A stretch of 64,000 nucleotides of DNA. Source: Fodinibius salsisoli. Lineage in GTDB: Bacteria; Bacteroidota; Rhodothermia; Balneolales; Balneolaceae. The notes beneath the pieces are model-generated. The model ran no database searches. It had not been told where the DNA came from and saw only the letters and a program-made list of their open reading frames with translations. Shown here in pieces: positions 42,011 to 51,956 of the stretch (position 1 is its first letter; each line of letters opens with the position of its first letter). Location: NCBI RefSeq assembly GCF_026229185.1, contig NZ_JAGGJA010000005.1, positions 124,001 through 188,000 of the forward strand, read 5' to 3'. The position numbers were made by a program, and so were the translations under genes.

Positions 42011-42027
42011 TATCAATCACCTTACAG

Positions 42028-43284
42028 ATGATGAAGTTCTCCGTTTACTTTGTTGCTATCCTATTATTATCACAGCTCTGTATAGGCTGTAACGATGTTT
42101 CTCCCCAAGAAGACCAAACTGTTGATAAGAATCAAAAGGTAACAAGAGCAACCGGACGCAACCTTTCTTCTTTAGCAGCACAAGCCCCCACCCAGGGTCA
42201 GTCAACGGCATTGGAACAAGAGACATCTTCGTCGGACGAAGAAGGAGGTGCCAGCACCCAGATTAACAATAGCCGGAAAACAGCCATTACCGAGGCCGTA
42301 GAAAATGTGAGCCCTGCCGTAGTAAGTATCACCGTTACAGAAGTTGTTCAGGGCAGACGCAGAGTTGGATTTGACCAGTTCTATAATCGATTTTTTTCGG
42401 CTCCGATGGAACGGGAAGTCAGCAGCATGGGGTCCGGATTTATCATCAGTGAAGATGGCTTGGTCGTGACCAACCAGCATGTGGCGGGAGAGAACGCCAA
42501 GAAAGTGGTAATCTCATTATCAGAAGGCGCTGAGTATGAGGCTCAAGTACTCGGATCTGATGAATTAGCAGATCTTACTTTGTTAAAAATAGATGCTGAT
42601 CGCACATTCCCTACGGTTGAGTTTGGAAATTCGGATAGCGTCATTGTGGGAGAGTGGTCCTTGGCGGTAGGCAATCCTTTTGGTCTTTTTGAAACAGCCG
42701 AGCCCTCAGTTACCGTAGGCGTTGTCAGTGCTATAAATCGTGATTTTCGGCCCAATCCCAACGAGCCGCGTGTCTATGTGGATATGATCCAAACCGATGC
42801 CGCCATTAACCGGGGGAATTCCGGTGGACCGTTGGTGGACAGTGAGGGGAAAGTCATCGGAGTCAATACCTTTATTTTTACCGGTGGAACCAGCCATGGC
42901 TTTGTAGGACTTGGATTCGCGATTCCCAGCAATCGGGTCCAGAAGATTATCCGCCAATTGGCTTCCTCCGGGGAGGTAGAATTATCTTTTGATCCCGGTT
43001 TGGAAACCAGGGAAATGACCTATCAAATGGTAGCACAATATGATTTGCCGGCTATACCCGGACTGTTGGTTCAAAGTGTTAACCGTGATGGTCCCGCCTA
43101 TGAGGCCGGGATTTTACCCGGGGATATTATCCTGAAAATAGGTAATGAGCGAGTACAGAGCCAGATGCATGCCCGTGCTTTGTTGCGGGAATTTGAGGAA
43201 GGTGACTCTATGCGTGTAGAATTGCTCCGGAAAAATGAACGCTACGAAACGAAAATGATGCTGCGCAAGAAAGTGAAGGAGTGA
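42028..43284 (+). CDS. HtrA/DegP-type serine protease with lipobox
   Basis: Envelope quality-control protease, 418 residues. Catalytic triad H151 (LVVTNQHVAG), D182 (LADLTLLKID) and S265 (NRGNSGGPL). The N-terminus has a hydrophobic stretch ending LCIGC with Cys21 as lipobox cysteine, then a Ser/Gln/Glu-rich linker of about 65 residues. One C-terminal PDZ domain (about residues 325-410; DGPAYEAGILPGDIILKIG). A single PDZ resembles DegS/HtrA-type members rather than two-PDZ DegP. It lies 17 bases behind nrnA. Confidence 0.92.
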   Translation: MMKFSVYFVAILLLSQLCIGCNDVSPQEDQTVDKNQKVTRATGRNLSSLAAQAPTQGQSTALEQETSSSDEEGGASTQINNSRKTAITEAVENVSPAVVSITVTEVVQGRRRVGFDQFYNRFFSAPMEREVSSMGSGFIISEDGLVVTNQHVAGENAKKVVISLSEGAEYEAQVLGSDELADLTLLKIDADRTFPTVEFGNSDSVIVGEWSLAVGNPFGLFETAEPSVTVGVVSAINRDFRPNPNEPRVYVDMIQTDAAINRGNSGGPLVDSEGKVIGVNTFIFTGGTSHGFVGLGFAIPSNRVQKIIRQLASSGEVELSFDPGLETREMTYQMVAQYDLPAIPGLLVQSVNRDGPAYEAGILPGDIILKIGNERVQSQMHARALLREFEEGDSMRVELLRKNERYETKMMLRKKVKE

Positions 43285-43308
43285 TAATAGAGACCGGAAG
43301 TTTAAGCC

Positions 43309-44064
43309 TTAATTCTCTCCTAAAAAAGATTCTACCCTCTGTTGATGCTCATCGCTTTCCCAAAATTGGGCAAAGGAATCTAATTCGGCTTCAATAGCCT
43401 TCCAGCGGCTTTTCGTGAACTGTAGGGCTCCTTCTTTGAGATTCTTAATAAAGGCACGATCCGTTCGGGTAAGGTCTTGTGCCCAATTCTGGGTGTCCGC
43501 TTCAAGCTGGCCGGGGTTGCTAACACGATCGATGAGGCCCTCGCTTAGGGCTTCTTCCGTGTCCACCGTAGCAGCTTCACCAAGCCACCGCAGGGCGGTA
43601 GAGCGACCCACACGTTCTACCAGCCGGGTAAGGCCACCCCAGCCCGGGGGCAGATAAAATTTGCTTTGGGTAAATCCAAAAGTAGCATCAGAAGTCGCAA
43701 TTCTGAAGTCGAACGCAAGCATCATTTCCCACCCACCACCATAGGCTGCTCCATTAATACTGGCTATCGTCCAGCAAGGCAGTTTCTCGATTCGAGCTAA
43801 GATGCTGAGCATGCGCTTGGCCATCCTTTCCGCTTCCTGTTCAGTTTTTAGAGAATGAAACTCTCGCAGATCTCCACCGGATATAAATGTTTGCCGTCCA
43901 CAGCCCGTTAAAATGAGGGCACGGGTCTCTTCATTTGTTTCAAGTTTTTCTAAAAGAGTCTCCAGTTCGGCCATAATGTCAAAATTTATGGCATTATGCA
44001 CAGGGGGACGGTTGACAGTGGCTAGGCAAATATTATTTTTAAATTCGACTTTTAGGATACTCAC
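43309..44064 (-). CDS. Enoyl-CoA hydratase/isomerase family protein
   Basis: Crotonase-fold enzyme of 251 residues. Oxyanion-hole and CoA-binding regions are RQTFISGGDLREFHSL and ASINGAAYGGGWEMMLAFDF; the Glu in GGWEMM is the usual catalytic position, and the second position is in KFYLPPGWGGLTRLVERVG. The reaction (hydratase, isomerase or other) cannot be fixed by sequence. It is convergent with the HtrA gene, 24 bases apart. Confidence 0.88.
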   Translation of the reverse strand: MSILKVEFKNNICLATVNRPPVHNAINFDIMAELETLLEKLETNEETRALILTGCGRQTFISGGDLREFHSLKTEQEAERMAKRMLSILARIEKLPCWTIASINGAAYGGGWEMMLAFDFRIATSDATFGFTQSKFYLPPGWGGLTRLVERVGRSTALRWLGEAATVDTEEALSEGLIDRVSNPGQLEADTQNWAQDLTRTDRAFIKNLKEGALQFTKSRWKAIEAELDSFAQFWESDEHQQRVESFLGEN

Positions 44065-44120
44065 TGTTAAATTGGGGCTTATTTAAACTCAGGAAACAGC
44101 TATGGCACAAAAGAACTTAT

Positions 44121-44780
44121 ATGTATCTCGTTAATAAAGAAAAGATTAATCGATCTCTTTCGGCTAAAATAGTAGATGCCCGAGTTGCACAGATTTTTAA
44201 TTCTTTTGAAGATGTGTTGGTTACCTCCTCCTTCGGCACAACTTCAGTCGTTTTGTTACACCTGGTAAGCCGTATTAAGCCAGATTGGCCGATTTACTTT
44301 ATTGATACCGGATATCATTTTGAAGAAACGCTCTCCTATAAAAGACGGTTGACACGCCTGTTAGACCTGAATGTCATCGATCTTCATCCGGATTCTTCCA
44401 GTCATGAAGCCACTGAAAAAGAGCAGCTGTGGATTAAAGATTCCGATAAATGTTGCAAGATTAATAAACTAGCCCCTATAGAACAGATCAAAAAGAAGCA
44501 CAAAGTATGGATGTCTGGGTTGATCGGATTTCAAAACCGGCATCGGAGTACCCTCAAAATTATCGATGAAAAGGATGAAATACTTAAGTTTTATCCGCTC
44601 ATTGACTGGAATAGTTCTTTGGTCGAAGAATATATCACCAGCCATAGTCTCCCACAGCATCCACTCAAAGAGCAGGGATACCATTCGGTGGGCTGTACGC
44701 ATTGCACCGTTCCCGGAGTTGGCCGAGAGGGGCGATGGAATAATCAGGTGAAGACAGAATGTGGGTTACACCAGCGCTAA
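44121..44780 (+). CDS. cysH: Phosphoadenylyl/adenylyl-sulfate reductase, Fe-S (APS-type)
   Basis: Reduces activated sulfate to sulfite in assimilation. 219 residues. FGTTSVVLLHL is the nucleotide loop, and YFIDTGYHFEETL follows. The cluster cysteines DKCCKI and GCTHCT mark the 4Fe-4S type that uses adenosine 5'-phosphosulfate. The C-terminal ECGLH is the catalytic motif. No other cys genes are in the window. It converges on cutA with three bases between stops. Confidence 0.92.
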   Translation: MYLVNKEKINRSLSAKIVDARVAQIFNSFEDVLVTSSFGTTSVVLLHLVSRIKPDWPIYFIDTGYHFEETLSYKRRLTRLLDLNVIDLHPDSSSHEATEKEQLWIKDSDKCCKINKLAPIEQIKKKHKVWMSGLIGFQNRHRSTLKIIDEKDEILKFYPLIDWNSSLVEEYITSHSLPQHPLKEQGYHSVGCTHCTVPGVGREGRWNNQVKTECGLHQR

Positions 44781-44783
44781 ATA

Positions 44784-45143
44784 TTAGGGTTGTTCGATTT
44801 CGTAATTAACCTGCTGGTTTTTTGTGTTATTGATGAGCCAATGCTGGTACTGTTCGTTTCCTTCCTGTTCGGTAAGTTGCAGTGAAATAACGCAGGGGCA
44901 ATCGTAGCTGTGCAATTCTTTAACTCTGCCCGTCAATTCTTTTACGTTGTGATAGGGTGTTTTGGCAATAAGGATGGTTTCCTGTTCTTCTACAATTTCC
45001 CCCTCCCATCGGTAAATAGCCTCCATGCCATCTATAATATTTACACAGGCTGCCAGTTTTTCTTCTACCAGCTTCCGTCCGATAGATTTTGCTTCCTGTT
45101 TATTACTTGTGGTGATGTAAACAAGGCGAAGATTCAGAAACAT
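44784..45143 (-). CDS. cutA: Divalent-cation tolerance protein CutA
   Basis: Small trimeric protein (119 residues) of uncertain role, historically linked to copper tolerance. Family motifs VYITTSNKQEAKSIGRKLVE, KLAACVNI, IYRWEGEIVEEQETILIAKT and YDCPCVISL are present; the hydrophobic C-terminal LNNT-like end is modified here (HWLINNTKNQQ). The identity is clear; the function is not. Confidence 0.92.
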   Translation of the reverse strand: MFLNLRLVYITTSNKQEAKSIGRKLVEEKLAACVNIIDGMEAIYRWEGEIVEEQETILIAKTPYHNVKELTGRVKELHSYDCPCVISLQLTEQEGNEQYQHWLINNTKNQQVNYEIEQP

Positions 45144-45326
45144 GATAGCGAAGGCTTTAACTTTGCATTATTGGAACGCTTAAAAGCTACAAAATTCCTG
45201 AAATGTCTCATAGTAAGATTTTTCACGGGACAACCGTTATAAGTGTTGAAGATTGGGCAAAAAAGCCGTAGTTTTCGTGGCTCTGAAACCCCCGTAAATC
45301 CGGTGGAGGAGGATAGTAGCATACCT

Positions 45327-45409
45327 GCGAGAGTGGCGGAATTGGTAGACGCGCTAGATTTAGGATCTAGTGCCTTTTAGGCGTGGGGGTTCGAGTCCCC
45401 CCTCTCGTA
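45327..45409 (+). tRNA. tRNA-Leu (anticodon TAG)
   Basis: 83-nt tRNA with a long variable arm, as expected for leucine. The acceptor stem GCGAGAG (45327-45333) pairs with CTCTCGT (45402-45408). Anticodon stem CTAGA/TCTAG with loop TTTAGGA; anticodon TAG at 45361-45363. Variable arm TGCCTTTTAGGCG; T-arm GGGGG-TTCGAGT-CCCCC. CCA is not encoded. Confidence 0.98.
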
Positions 45410-45476
45410 CATAGTTAAAATAATAGTGAAGGCGAATACATACCGTTCTAAATAAAACACTTGTTGGAGTAATTCT

Positions 45477-46760
45477 GTGGAAATAACTGTAAATGATATC
45501 ACCTCTGTTGACAAAGAAATTGTAATTTCGGCCCAGCGCGAAGATTTAGAGCCGAAATTTAAAGAGGCGTATAAAAAATATCGTGGACAAATTAACATGC
45601 CTGGGTTCCGTCCGGGCAAAGTGCCGCTTAAAATCATCCAGAAACGATTTGGAGATGAAATTGAGCGTGAAGAAATCAATCAGTACGTCCAGGAAATTTT
45701 TGAAGAAGAGGTTGTGCCAGAGCACGAGCCAGTAGGTGAAACAGAAATGCTGGATCTCATTTGGGAGAATGACGAGCTGGAAGCAAAATTCAAGATTGGA
45801 GCACGCCCCGATTTCGAATTGGTTGACCTGAGCGAAGCTAAAGTTGATCGGCTGATTCATGACGTAACGGATGATGAAGTAGAAGAAGAAATTGACCGTC
45901 AGCTAAAGCAACAAGGTAACTGGGAAGAGGTTGAGGAAGAAATCACCGAGAATCACCGCGTAACGGTTGATGCTATTCCACTGGAAGACGGTGAGCCGGA
46001 TGAAGAGAACAAAGCCGAAGAAGTCATTGACCTCACCAAAGAAGAATCAGACGATTTCCGTGATGATCTTTTAGGCCAGGAAGTGGGTGATGAAGTAGAG
46101 GTTGAGATTGGCCATGGCGATCATACCCATGACTTTAAACTGATTATTAAGAAGGTTGAAAAACTGCATAAGGCTGAATTCACAGACGCTTTTGCTAAAG
46201 AGCAGAGCGATGAAGAAGCCAAGAATACCGATGAGTACAGAAGCTTGGTTAAAAGCCGTATCCAGAATTATTACGATCAGTCGGCCGATGATCTTTTTAA
46301 GAACGATGTGATTGATGAACTTGTTGATAAACATGATTTCGAAGTGCCGGAGGTTTTCGTAAGCCAGGTCAAAAACCAGTACATCGAGCGTGTTAAACAG
46401 CAATCGAACGGTGAGTTACCTCCAGGTTTCGATGTGGAGGAATACAAGGAGAATATGACTGATCGTGCTCTGCGCGATGCAAAGTGGTTTTTTCTGAATG
46501 AAAAGCTTCAAGAAAAATTTGATGATATCGAGATAAAGCCCGAAGATATAGATGAACACTTGCAGATGCAGGCGGCCCAATATGGTGTCACCGTTGATCA
46601 GATGCGAAATCTGTTCGCACAGAATCCTCAACAGTTAGAAAGCCTTCGCAACAGTATTCGAGAAAATAAAGTATTTGACAAGCTGAAAGAGGAAGTTGAA
46701 ATTAACGAAATCGATAAAGAAACTTATCAGGAACGGCACGACGAAGAGGTGAAGGCGTAA
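45477..46760 (+). CDS. tig: Trigger factor
   Basis: Ribosome-bound chaperone and peptidyl-prolyl isomerase for nascent chains. 427 residues, beginning at GTG 45477. The ribosome-binding loop region is MPGFRPGKVPLKIIQKRFGD. The middle PPIase-like domain is strongly acidic and keeps VTVDAIPLEDGEPDEENKAE but not the full aromatic core. The C-terminal arms run from about residue 240 to 420. Next come clpP and clpX, a widely conserved gene order. Confidence 0.95.
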   Translation: MEITVNDITSVDKEIVISAQREDLEPKFKEAYKKYRGQINMPGFRPGKVPLKIIQKRFGDEIEREEINQYVQEIFEEEVVPEHEPVGETEMLDLIWENDELEAKFKIGARPDFELVDLSEAKVDRLIHDVTDDEVEEEIDRQLKQQGNWEEVEEEITENHRVTVDAIPLEDGEPDEENKAEEVIDLTKEESDDFRDDLLGQEVGDEVEVEIGHGDHTHDFKLIIKKVEKLHKAEFTDAFAKEQSDEEAKNTDEYRSLVKSRIQNYYDQSADDLFKNDVIDELVDKHDFEVPEVFVSQVKNQYIERVKQQSNGELPPGFDVEEYKENMTDRALRDAKWFFLNEKLQEKFDDIEIKPEDIDEHLQMQAAQYGVTVDQMRNLFAQNPQQLESLRNSIRENKVFDKLKEEVEINEIDKETYQERHDEEVKA

Positions 46761-46797
46761 TAGCTATTGAATTAATAAAAGTATTTTAACTTCATTT

Positions 46798-47460
46798 ATG
46801 AATAAACAACCATTATACGAAGCGCCGACTACCGAGAATGGTGATTTTTCTCGGATTCAGAATAACAACTTAGTCCCCATGGTCGTTGAGAAGACCGAGC
46901 GGGGAGAACGAGCGTTCGATATTTATTCACGGCTTCTTAAAGACCGTATTATCTTTTTAGGTACGCCGGTTAATGATGCGGTAGCAAGTTCCATTGTTGC
47001 GCAGCTACTTTACTTGCAGGCCGAAGATCATGAAAAAGATATTAACTTGTATATTAACAGCCCCGGTGGTGTAGTTTCTTCAGGTTTAGCTATTTATGAT
47101 ACCATGCGGTACGTAAGTTGTGATGTTGCTACCACTTGCGTTGGTATGGCTGCCTCTATGGGGGCGGTATTGTTAGCCGGCGGAACGGCCGGCAAGCGTA
47201 ATATCTTGCCCAATGCCCGGGTCATGATTCACCAACCGCTTGGTGGTGTTCGTGGGCAGGCCAGCGATATTGAGATTGAAGCACAGGAAATTCTCAGAAT
47301 CAAACAACTGTTAAGTAATATCTTAGCAGAGCACAGTGGTAAAGATATCGAGCAGGTCATGGAAGACTCTGATCGGAATAAGTGGATGAGCGCCCAGGAA
47401 GCCAAAGATTATGGCTTGATTGATAATATCATGGAGCGTAAAAAAGAGAACGAAGACTAA
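46798..47460 (+). CDS. clpP: ATP-dependent Clp protease proteolytic subunit
   Basis: Serine protease subunit forming the 14-mer chamber, 220 residues. Triad Ser120 ([14 protein letters not shown]), His145 ([11 protein letters not shown]) and an Asp in the [15 protein letters not shown] region. Contains the usual [11 protein letters not shown] substrate-binding strand. About 30 residues precede the conserved core, suggesting a short N-terminal propeptide. It lies between tig and clpX, 37 and 27 bases away. Confidence 0.97.
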   Translation: MNKQPLYEAPTTENGDFSRIQNNNLVPMVVEKTERGERAFDIYSRLLKDRIIFLGTPVNDAVASSIVAQLLYLQAEDHEKDINLYINSPGGVVSSGLAIYDTMRYVSCDVATTCVGMAASMGAVLLAGGTAGKRNILPNARVMIHQPLGGVRGQASDIEIEAQEILRIKQLLSNILAEHSGKDIEQVMEDSDRNKWMSAQEAKDYGLIDNIMERKKENED

Positions 47461-47487
47461 ATTTTTCAATAGTTCAAGCTTAGGACC

Positions 47488-48753
47488 ATGAGCGATAAGG
47501 AGCAGCATAACAACGACAATTCAATTCACTGTTCTTTCTGTGGTCGGTCGAGCCATGAGGTCAATAGTATGGTGGCCGGACCGGATGATGTCTATATTTG
47601 CGATCGCTGTGTTGCAGATGCCTCAGGTATTGTGAAAAGCGATCTGGCATCAATGGCAAAGAAACGTGAAAAAAATTATAAACCTCTGCTTAAGCCTGCA
47701 GAAATTAAGTCCAAACTGGATGAGTATGTAATTGGTCAGGAAGGGGCGAAGAAGACGCTTGCCGTTGCGGTGTATAACCATTACAAGCGTATTACCTCGG
47801 ACCTGCAGGACGAATTCGACGATACTGAAGTCGAGAAAAGCAATATCATGTTGCTTGGCCCTACGGGTTGTGGTAAAACACTGCTGGCCCGAACGCTGGC
47901 TAACATCATTGATGTGCCTTTCACCATTGCCGACGCTACCGTACTTACGGAAGCCGGTTATGTAGGTGAGGATGTGGAAAGTATTCTCTCAAGCCTGTTG
48001 CAATCGGCAGATTATGATGTTGAGCAGGTAAAGCGCGGCATCGTTTATATTGATGAAGTGGATAAAGTTGCTCGGAAAAGCGACAATCCATCCATTACCC
48101 GCGACGTTTCGGGCGAAGGCGTGCAGCAGGCCTTGTTGAAGATTTTAGAAGGAACAGTGGCCAATATACCGCCTAAGGGAGGGCGTAAGCATCCCGAGCA
48201 AAGTTTTATACAGGTAGATACTTCGGATATACTATTTATCTGTGGGGGGGCATTCAGCGGTTTGGAGAGTATCATTGCCAAACGACTATCGGTCAGTTCC
48301 CTGGGATTCCATTCCGAAGAACAGGTTAGCTTCAATAAAGACGATCCCGATATTTTCACGTATGTAGAGCCAGAAGACCTGCAGCGTTTTGGATTAATTC
48401 CAGAGCTTATTGGGCGTCTGCCAGTCATTTCAGGGCTCCATCAATTATCCAAAAGTGCTATGATCGATATTTTGGTTAAACCTAAAAATTCGCTGACGAA
48501 ACAGTATAAGAAGCTGTTCCAGATGGAAGGGGTTGAACTGATGTTTGAGGAAGAAGCCCTTGAGCTTATTGTAGAAAAAGCTCTCAAGCGAAAGACAGGT
48601 GCCCGCGGACTTCGATCTATTATGGAGTCTTCGATGCTGGATATTATGTTTACCCTGCCGTCGATGAAGAATATTGAACGGTGTGTGGTAACTAAGGAAA
48701 CCATCGATGAAGATGCACCTCCGGTTTATGAAAAGCGGAAAGCATCAGCATAG
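47488..48753 (+). CDS. clpX: ATP-dependent Clp protease ATP-binding subunit ClpX
   Basis: AAA+ unfoldase feeding ClpP, 421 residues. N-terminal C4 zinc finger ([11 protein letters not shown] and DVYICDRCV), Walker [16 protein letters not shown], Walker [14 protein letters not shown], sensor/arginine region [12 protein letters not shown], and C-terminal [13 protein letters not shown]. The IGF-type loop needed to dock on ClpP corresponds to LGFHSEE here. The gene ends the tig-clpP-clpX cluster and is followed by a strong terminator. Confidence 0.97.
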   Translation: MSDKEQHNNDNSIHCSFCGRSSHEVNSMVAGPDDVYICDRCVADASGIVKSDLASMAKKREKNYKPLLKPAEIKSKLDEYVIGQEGAKKTLAVAVYNHYKRITSDLQDEFDDTEVEKSNIMLLGPTGCGKTLLARTLANIIDVPFTIADATVLTEAGYVGEDVESILSSLLQSADYDVEQVKRGIVYIDEVDKVARKSDNPSITRDVSGEGVQQALLKILEGTVANIPPKGGRKHPEQSFIQVDTSDILFICGGAFSGLESIIAKRLSVSSLGFHSEEQVSFNKDDPDIFTYVEPEDLQRFGLIPELIGRLPVISGLHQLSKSAMIDILVKPKNSLTKQYKKLFQMEGVELMFEEEALELIVEKALKRKTGARGLRSIMESSMLDIMFTLPSMKNIERCVVTKETIDEDAPPVYEKRKASA

Positions 48754-48780
48754 CTCCCCGGTATCAAAATATATATGATG

Positions 48781-48816
48781 AAGGCATCATCTTTGGGTGA
48801 TGCCTTTTCTTTTTGT
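48781..48816 (+). terminator. Intrinsic terminator behind clpX
   Basis: AAGGCATCA (48781-48789) pairs with TGATGCCTT (48798-48806), followed by TTCTTTTTG. Confidence 0.88.
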
Positions 48817-48944
48817 AGGGTATCTTAGGAAGAGGATGATTGGGCCAACTCCAAAGGGGCATAAGGTGAGACTTAAGAATATAGTTTTTTGCAGAAGCTT
48901 CTATTATTTTGGAAGATTACATGCTTTTTTATAAATAGCTTTTT

Positions 48945-50264
48945 ATGAAACCGTATTTAACCTCAAACAGAATTAACATTGCCCTGATTGGTCTGTTTAT
49001 TTTGCTGGGTATTGGTTCTTTTAGTTATAACCAATATTTGATTAGCCGAATATTACAGCAAGAACAGTCGGGTGTTAAGCTTTGGGCCAAAGCTATTGAA
49101 TATACCAGCAATCCCGATCAAGAGAGGATTTCACAGAATTTGTTAGAAGCCGCCCGATATCTCAGGCAGGAATCATTTGTGCCTGACAGTGTCATCAAAA
49201 TGATTGAAGCCGCAGAGGCAGACCGGGCTTCTCAAACTTTTGTGACCCAGGAAATTGTGCTCAGCGAAGATCGTTTCCTGGTTCCACGGATTATTGTTGA
49301 TGAGCAGGGTGAAATTATTTTCAGTAACCATGTAGATGCAGAGCTTGATCAGGATTTGATCAATCACTATGCCTCCATGAATGATCCTATAGAAGTAAAA
49401 TTGGGGAGTAATGAGAACACCCAGGTCCAATACGTTTATTACGGAGAAAGTCCAACAGTGCGATATCTGCGCTATTTCCCGTACATACAGCTTAGCCTGC
49501 TGGCATTATTGCTTGGTATCGGCTTTGTGAGTTACCGTACGATCAGTCGGTCGGAGCAATCGAATTTATGGGTGGGTATGACAAAGGAGGCTGCTCACCA
49601 GCTGGGAACTCCCTTGTCAAGTTTATATGGATGGGTTGAGCTGTTGCGGGAAGAGAAAAAAGAAGACGATTTCACCCAGCGTATTTGTAATGAATTAGAA
49701 AATGATGTGATTCGCCTGCAGGGCGTCGCTGAACGATTTAATAAAATTGGGTCAGAACCCGAGCTTAAATACCAGCGGCTGAAGCCTATTGTACAAGAGG
49801 TTGTAGATTATATGAAACACCGCCTGCCTCAGCTGGGTGAGCATGTAGATGTGCTGTGTCAGTTAGATTCCGGAGTGCAGGCAAACATTAATCCGGATCT
49901 TTTTCAGTGGGCCATGGAAAACCTCATAAAAAATGCAATGGATGCTATCAAAACGTCGGCTACCAAGGCTCAGGTTTCCGTAAAACTGCATCGGGTAGAA
50001 AATGAAGTGTTCTTGGATATTATAGATTCCGGAGTAGGGATAGAAAAGAAATTTCAGAAAGAAATTTTTAAACCGGGCTACAGTACTAAAAAAAGAGGCT
50101 GGGGCTTAGGGTTGAGTTTGACTAAACGGATAATAGAAGGGTATCACCATGGTAAGCTGACGATCCATGAAACCGAAGTGGGCCGGGGAACAACGATGCG
50201 TATTATTCTTACGGTAGACATGAGCGAGCTTGAAGGAGAAGATCTTGCCGCATCAAATGCTTAG
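48945..50264 (+). CDS. Sensor histidine kinase (PorY candidate)
   Basis: Membrane sensor of 439 residues. Two helices (about 10-32 and 180-200) flank an extracytoplasmic domain of about 145 residues. The kinase core has the phospho-acceptor His218 in TKEAAHQLGTPLSSLYGW, the N box LIKNAMDAI, G1 box IIDSGVGI and G2 box GWGLGLSLTKRIIEG. No HAMP or PAS domain is evident and no response regulator is next to it. The H-box form recalls Bacteroidota kinases of the PorY kind; pairing with PorX is inference. A convergent ECF sigma gene follows. Confidence 0.88.
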   Translation: MKPYLTSNRINIALIGLFILLGIGSFSYNQYLISRILQQEQSGVKLWAKAIEYTSNPDQERISQNLLEAARYLRQESFVPDSVIKMIEAAEADRASQTFVTQEIVLSEDRFLVPRIIVDEQGEIIFSNHVDAELDQDLINHYASMNDPIEVKLGSNENTQVQYVYYGESPTVRYLRYFPYIQLSLLALLLGIGFVSYRTISRSEQSNLWVGMTKEAAHQLGTPLSSLYGWVELLREEKKEDDFTQRICNELENDVIRLQGVAERFNKIGSEPELKYQRLKPIVQEVVDYMKHRLPQLGEHVDVLCQLDSGVQANINPDLFQWAMENLIKNAMDAIKTSATKAQVSVKLHRVENEVFLDIIDSGVGIEKKFQKEIFKPGYSTKKRGWGLGLSLTKRIIEGYHHGKLTIHETEVGRGTTMRIILTVDMSELEGEDLAASNA

Positions 50265-50341
50265 CAGTCTGTCGAGGGGATGATATAGCTTAGAAAAAAG
50301 GGCCAGACCAAATCCAAGAATGAAACTTGGTTACTTGGCTG

Positions 50342-50917
50342 TTAATCCGGCTGGTAACCGCGCTGTTTGGCATATTCCATGAGCTGAGATTTCAACAGGT
50401 TTCGTCCCCGGTGCAGACGCGAGCGGATTGTTCCGATAGGTACGTCCAGCATATTGGATATTTCCTCGTACGTAAAACCCTCTACATCACAAAGTAAGAC
50501 GACCGTCCGAAAATCTTCGGGCAGCTCATCCAGGGCATTGGAAATGTCATCGTCAATAAGTTCGCGGAACATTTTATCTTCCAGATCCGAAGTATCAGTG
50601 CGTTCTGCTCGGATGGTCTCATAAAAAGTTGCTACTTCGTCGTAATCAACTTGGTTGGGTTTCTTAGACTGCTTCCGGTAATTATTGATATACGAATTTT
50701 TGAGGATACGAAATAGCCAGGCTTTGGCATTGGTTCCCTTTTCGTAGCTGTCGAAAAAGCGGAAGGCCTTTACGATAGTATCCTGCACAAGATCCTCAGC
50801 ATCGCTGGGGTCTGATGTTAGACGTAACGCAAAATTATACATAGCATCCAGATGTGGAATAATTTCTTCTTCAAAATCTTCCTGCTTCTGAACTTCTTCT
50901 CTGGTTAATTCGGGCAT
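50342..50917 (-). CDS. ECF-type RNA polymerase sigma factor
   Basis: 191-residue sigma-70 family protein with region 2 (HLDAMYNFALRLTSDPSDAE, DLVQDTIVKAF, GTNAKAWLFRILKNSYINNY) and region 4 (LPEDFRTVVLLCDVEGFTYE, EISNMLDVPIGTIRSRLHRG). The linker of about 45 residues between them is acidic. No anti-sigma gene is adjacent, unlike many ECF factors. It converges on the sensor kinase, 77 bases apart. The regulon is unknown. Confidence 0.92.
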   Translation of the reverse strand: MPELTREEVQKQEDFEEEIIPHLDAMYNFALRLTSDPSDAEDLVQDTIVKAFRFFDSYEKGTNAKAWLFRILKNSYINNYRKQSKKPNQVDYDEVATFYETIRAERTDTSDLEDKMFRELIDDDISNALDELPEDFRTVVLLCDVEGFTYEEISNMLDVPIGTIRSRLHRGRNLLKSQLMEYAKQRGYQPD

Positions 50918-51227
50918 CCGATTTTGTCAGCTTTAGATTGCCAAACTCATTTAAAGTCAACTTACTTCTATTGACTACATCACTGCCATATATCTTACAA
51001 ATCGCAGATACGATTTTTCCTTTAAATCAATGTTTAAATATTATATAGATTTTGTTCTTAAAATTATAATCAGTTTAGCTGATCACCCTCATAGCTAAAG
51101 CAAATATATTATAAACATACCGAGAATTATGGAAGTTTCCTTAAAGAAAATATTACCTTTTGCTTTTAAAATACGATTCCACCTAAGAAAGGTTGCAAAT
51201 TGATAGAAATAGTTGCCTGTGAGGGGC
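50918..51227. other. AT-rich intergenic region upstream of the sigma factor (310 bp)
   Basis: Contains the sigma gene promoter region on the minus strand. CAAATATA at about 51100-51107 reads TATATTTG leftward, but no TTG stands at the right distance, so it is a weak candidate only. No RNA gene or coding sequence is recognised. Confidence 0.4.
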
Positions 51228-51956
51228 TTAGAATGCTATTACCATCAAATCATAGATAGCATGCGTCCATGCAGCCATACCGAATCCGCGCCATATATAA
51301 ATGGCATTGAGGGCCAGGCCAAAGAGGAAACGAAAGAGGAACGATCCGAGCGTGAAAGGGTCACCCATGGATCCTATAAAATGGAGCAGGCTGAAGATCG
51401 CAGCGGCCAGTAAAATAGCGGTGATATAGGCACTCATTTGTTTAGAGAAAAGAAGCTTGAATAGCCACAAAAGTCCAGAAACTAAAATAACTCTAAAGAA
51501 CAACTCCTCATACAAACCCGCTCCAAGCGATAAGGCCATTTGTTGCAGTAGGGTCAAACTCTCAATTGGAGAGGATTGCACAATCTGCAAAAGATTGCTC
51601 ACGGCGGTGGAAATTAATATAGAGAGTACGAAGGCATAAAGCGTAGCTTCAAAGAGCATACCACCGAAATACGATAACCGGAGGGAAGTAAGCTTTTTAT
51701 GCTCTCGATAGAGAACATAAATACCAATGAGGGCTACAAAGATCAGGGTGATGGAAATGACATCCTGGCTGAAGTTAGCAAATAGGGTTTTGATCCATAC
51801 ATCAACCGAAATCCGGACCACTTGCTCACTATCTGGTTGCGCAATAAAGATCAACACCTCATACAAAAGCAGGAGGGGAAGGCTAATCAGATAGCTATAC
51901 AGCAGTGTCTGGGTGGTAGAAAAATACCGCTTTATCGATTGATTAATCTTGGCCAT
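51228..51956 (-). CDS. CPBP-family intramembrane metalloprotease (CAAX/Abi type)
   Basis: Inner-membrane protein of 242 residues with about six to seven helices. Catalytic motifs: GLYEELFFRVILVSGLLWL (EExxxR-like motif 1) and FSLLHFIGSMGD (His of motif 2), and an Asn-containing helix near the end (FGLALNAIYIWRG). Relatives act as prenyl-protein peptidases or in bacteriocin self-protection; the role here is unknown. It directly abuts the LysM/RlpA gene upstream on the same strand. Confidence 0.85.
   Translation of the reverse strand: MAKINQSIKRYFSTTQTLLYSYLISLPLLLLYEVLIFIAQPDSEQVVRISVDVWIKTLFANFSQDVISITLIFVALIGIYVLYREHKKLTSLRLSYFGGMLFEATLYAFVLSILISTAVSNLLQIVQSSPIESLTLLQQMALSLGAGLYEELFFRVILVSGLLWLFKLLFSKQMSAYITAILLAAAIFSLLHFIGSMGDPFTLGSFLFRFLFGLALNAIYIWRGFGMAAWTHAIYDLMVIAF

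Noticed and set aside
51129-51203. 24-codon open frame (MEVSLKKILPFAFK) upstream of the CPBP gene end
   Set aside because: Too short, on the strand opposite to both neighbours and without ribosome binding site or homology that I can recognise.
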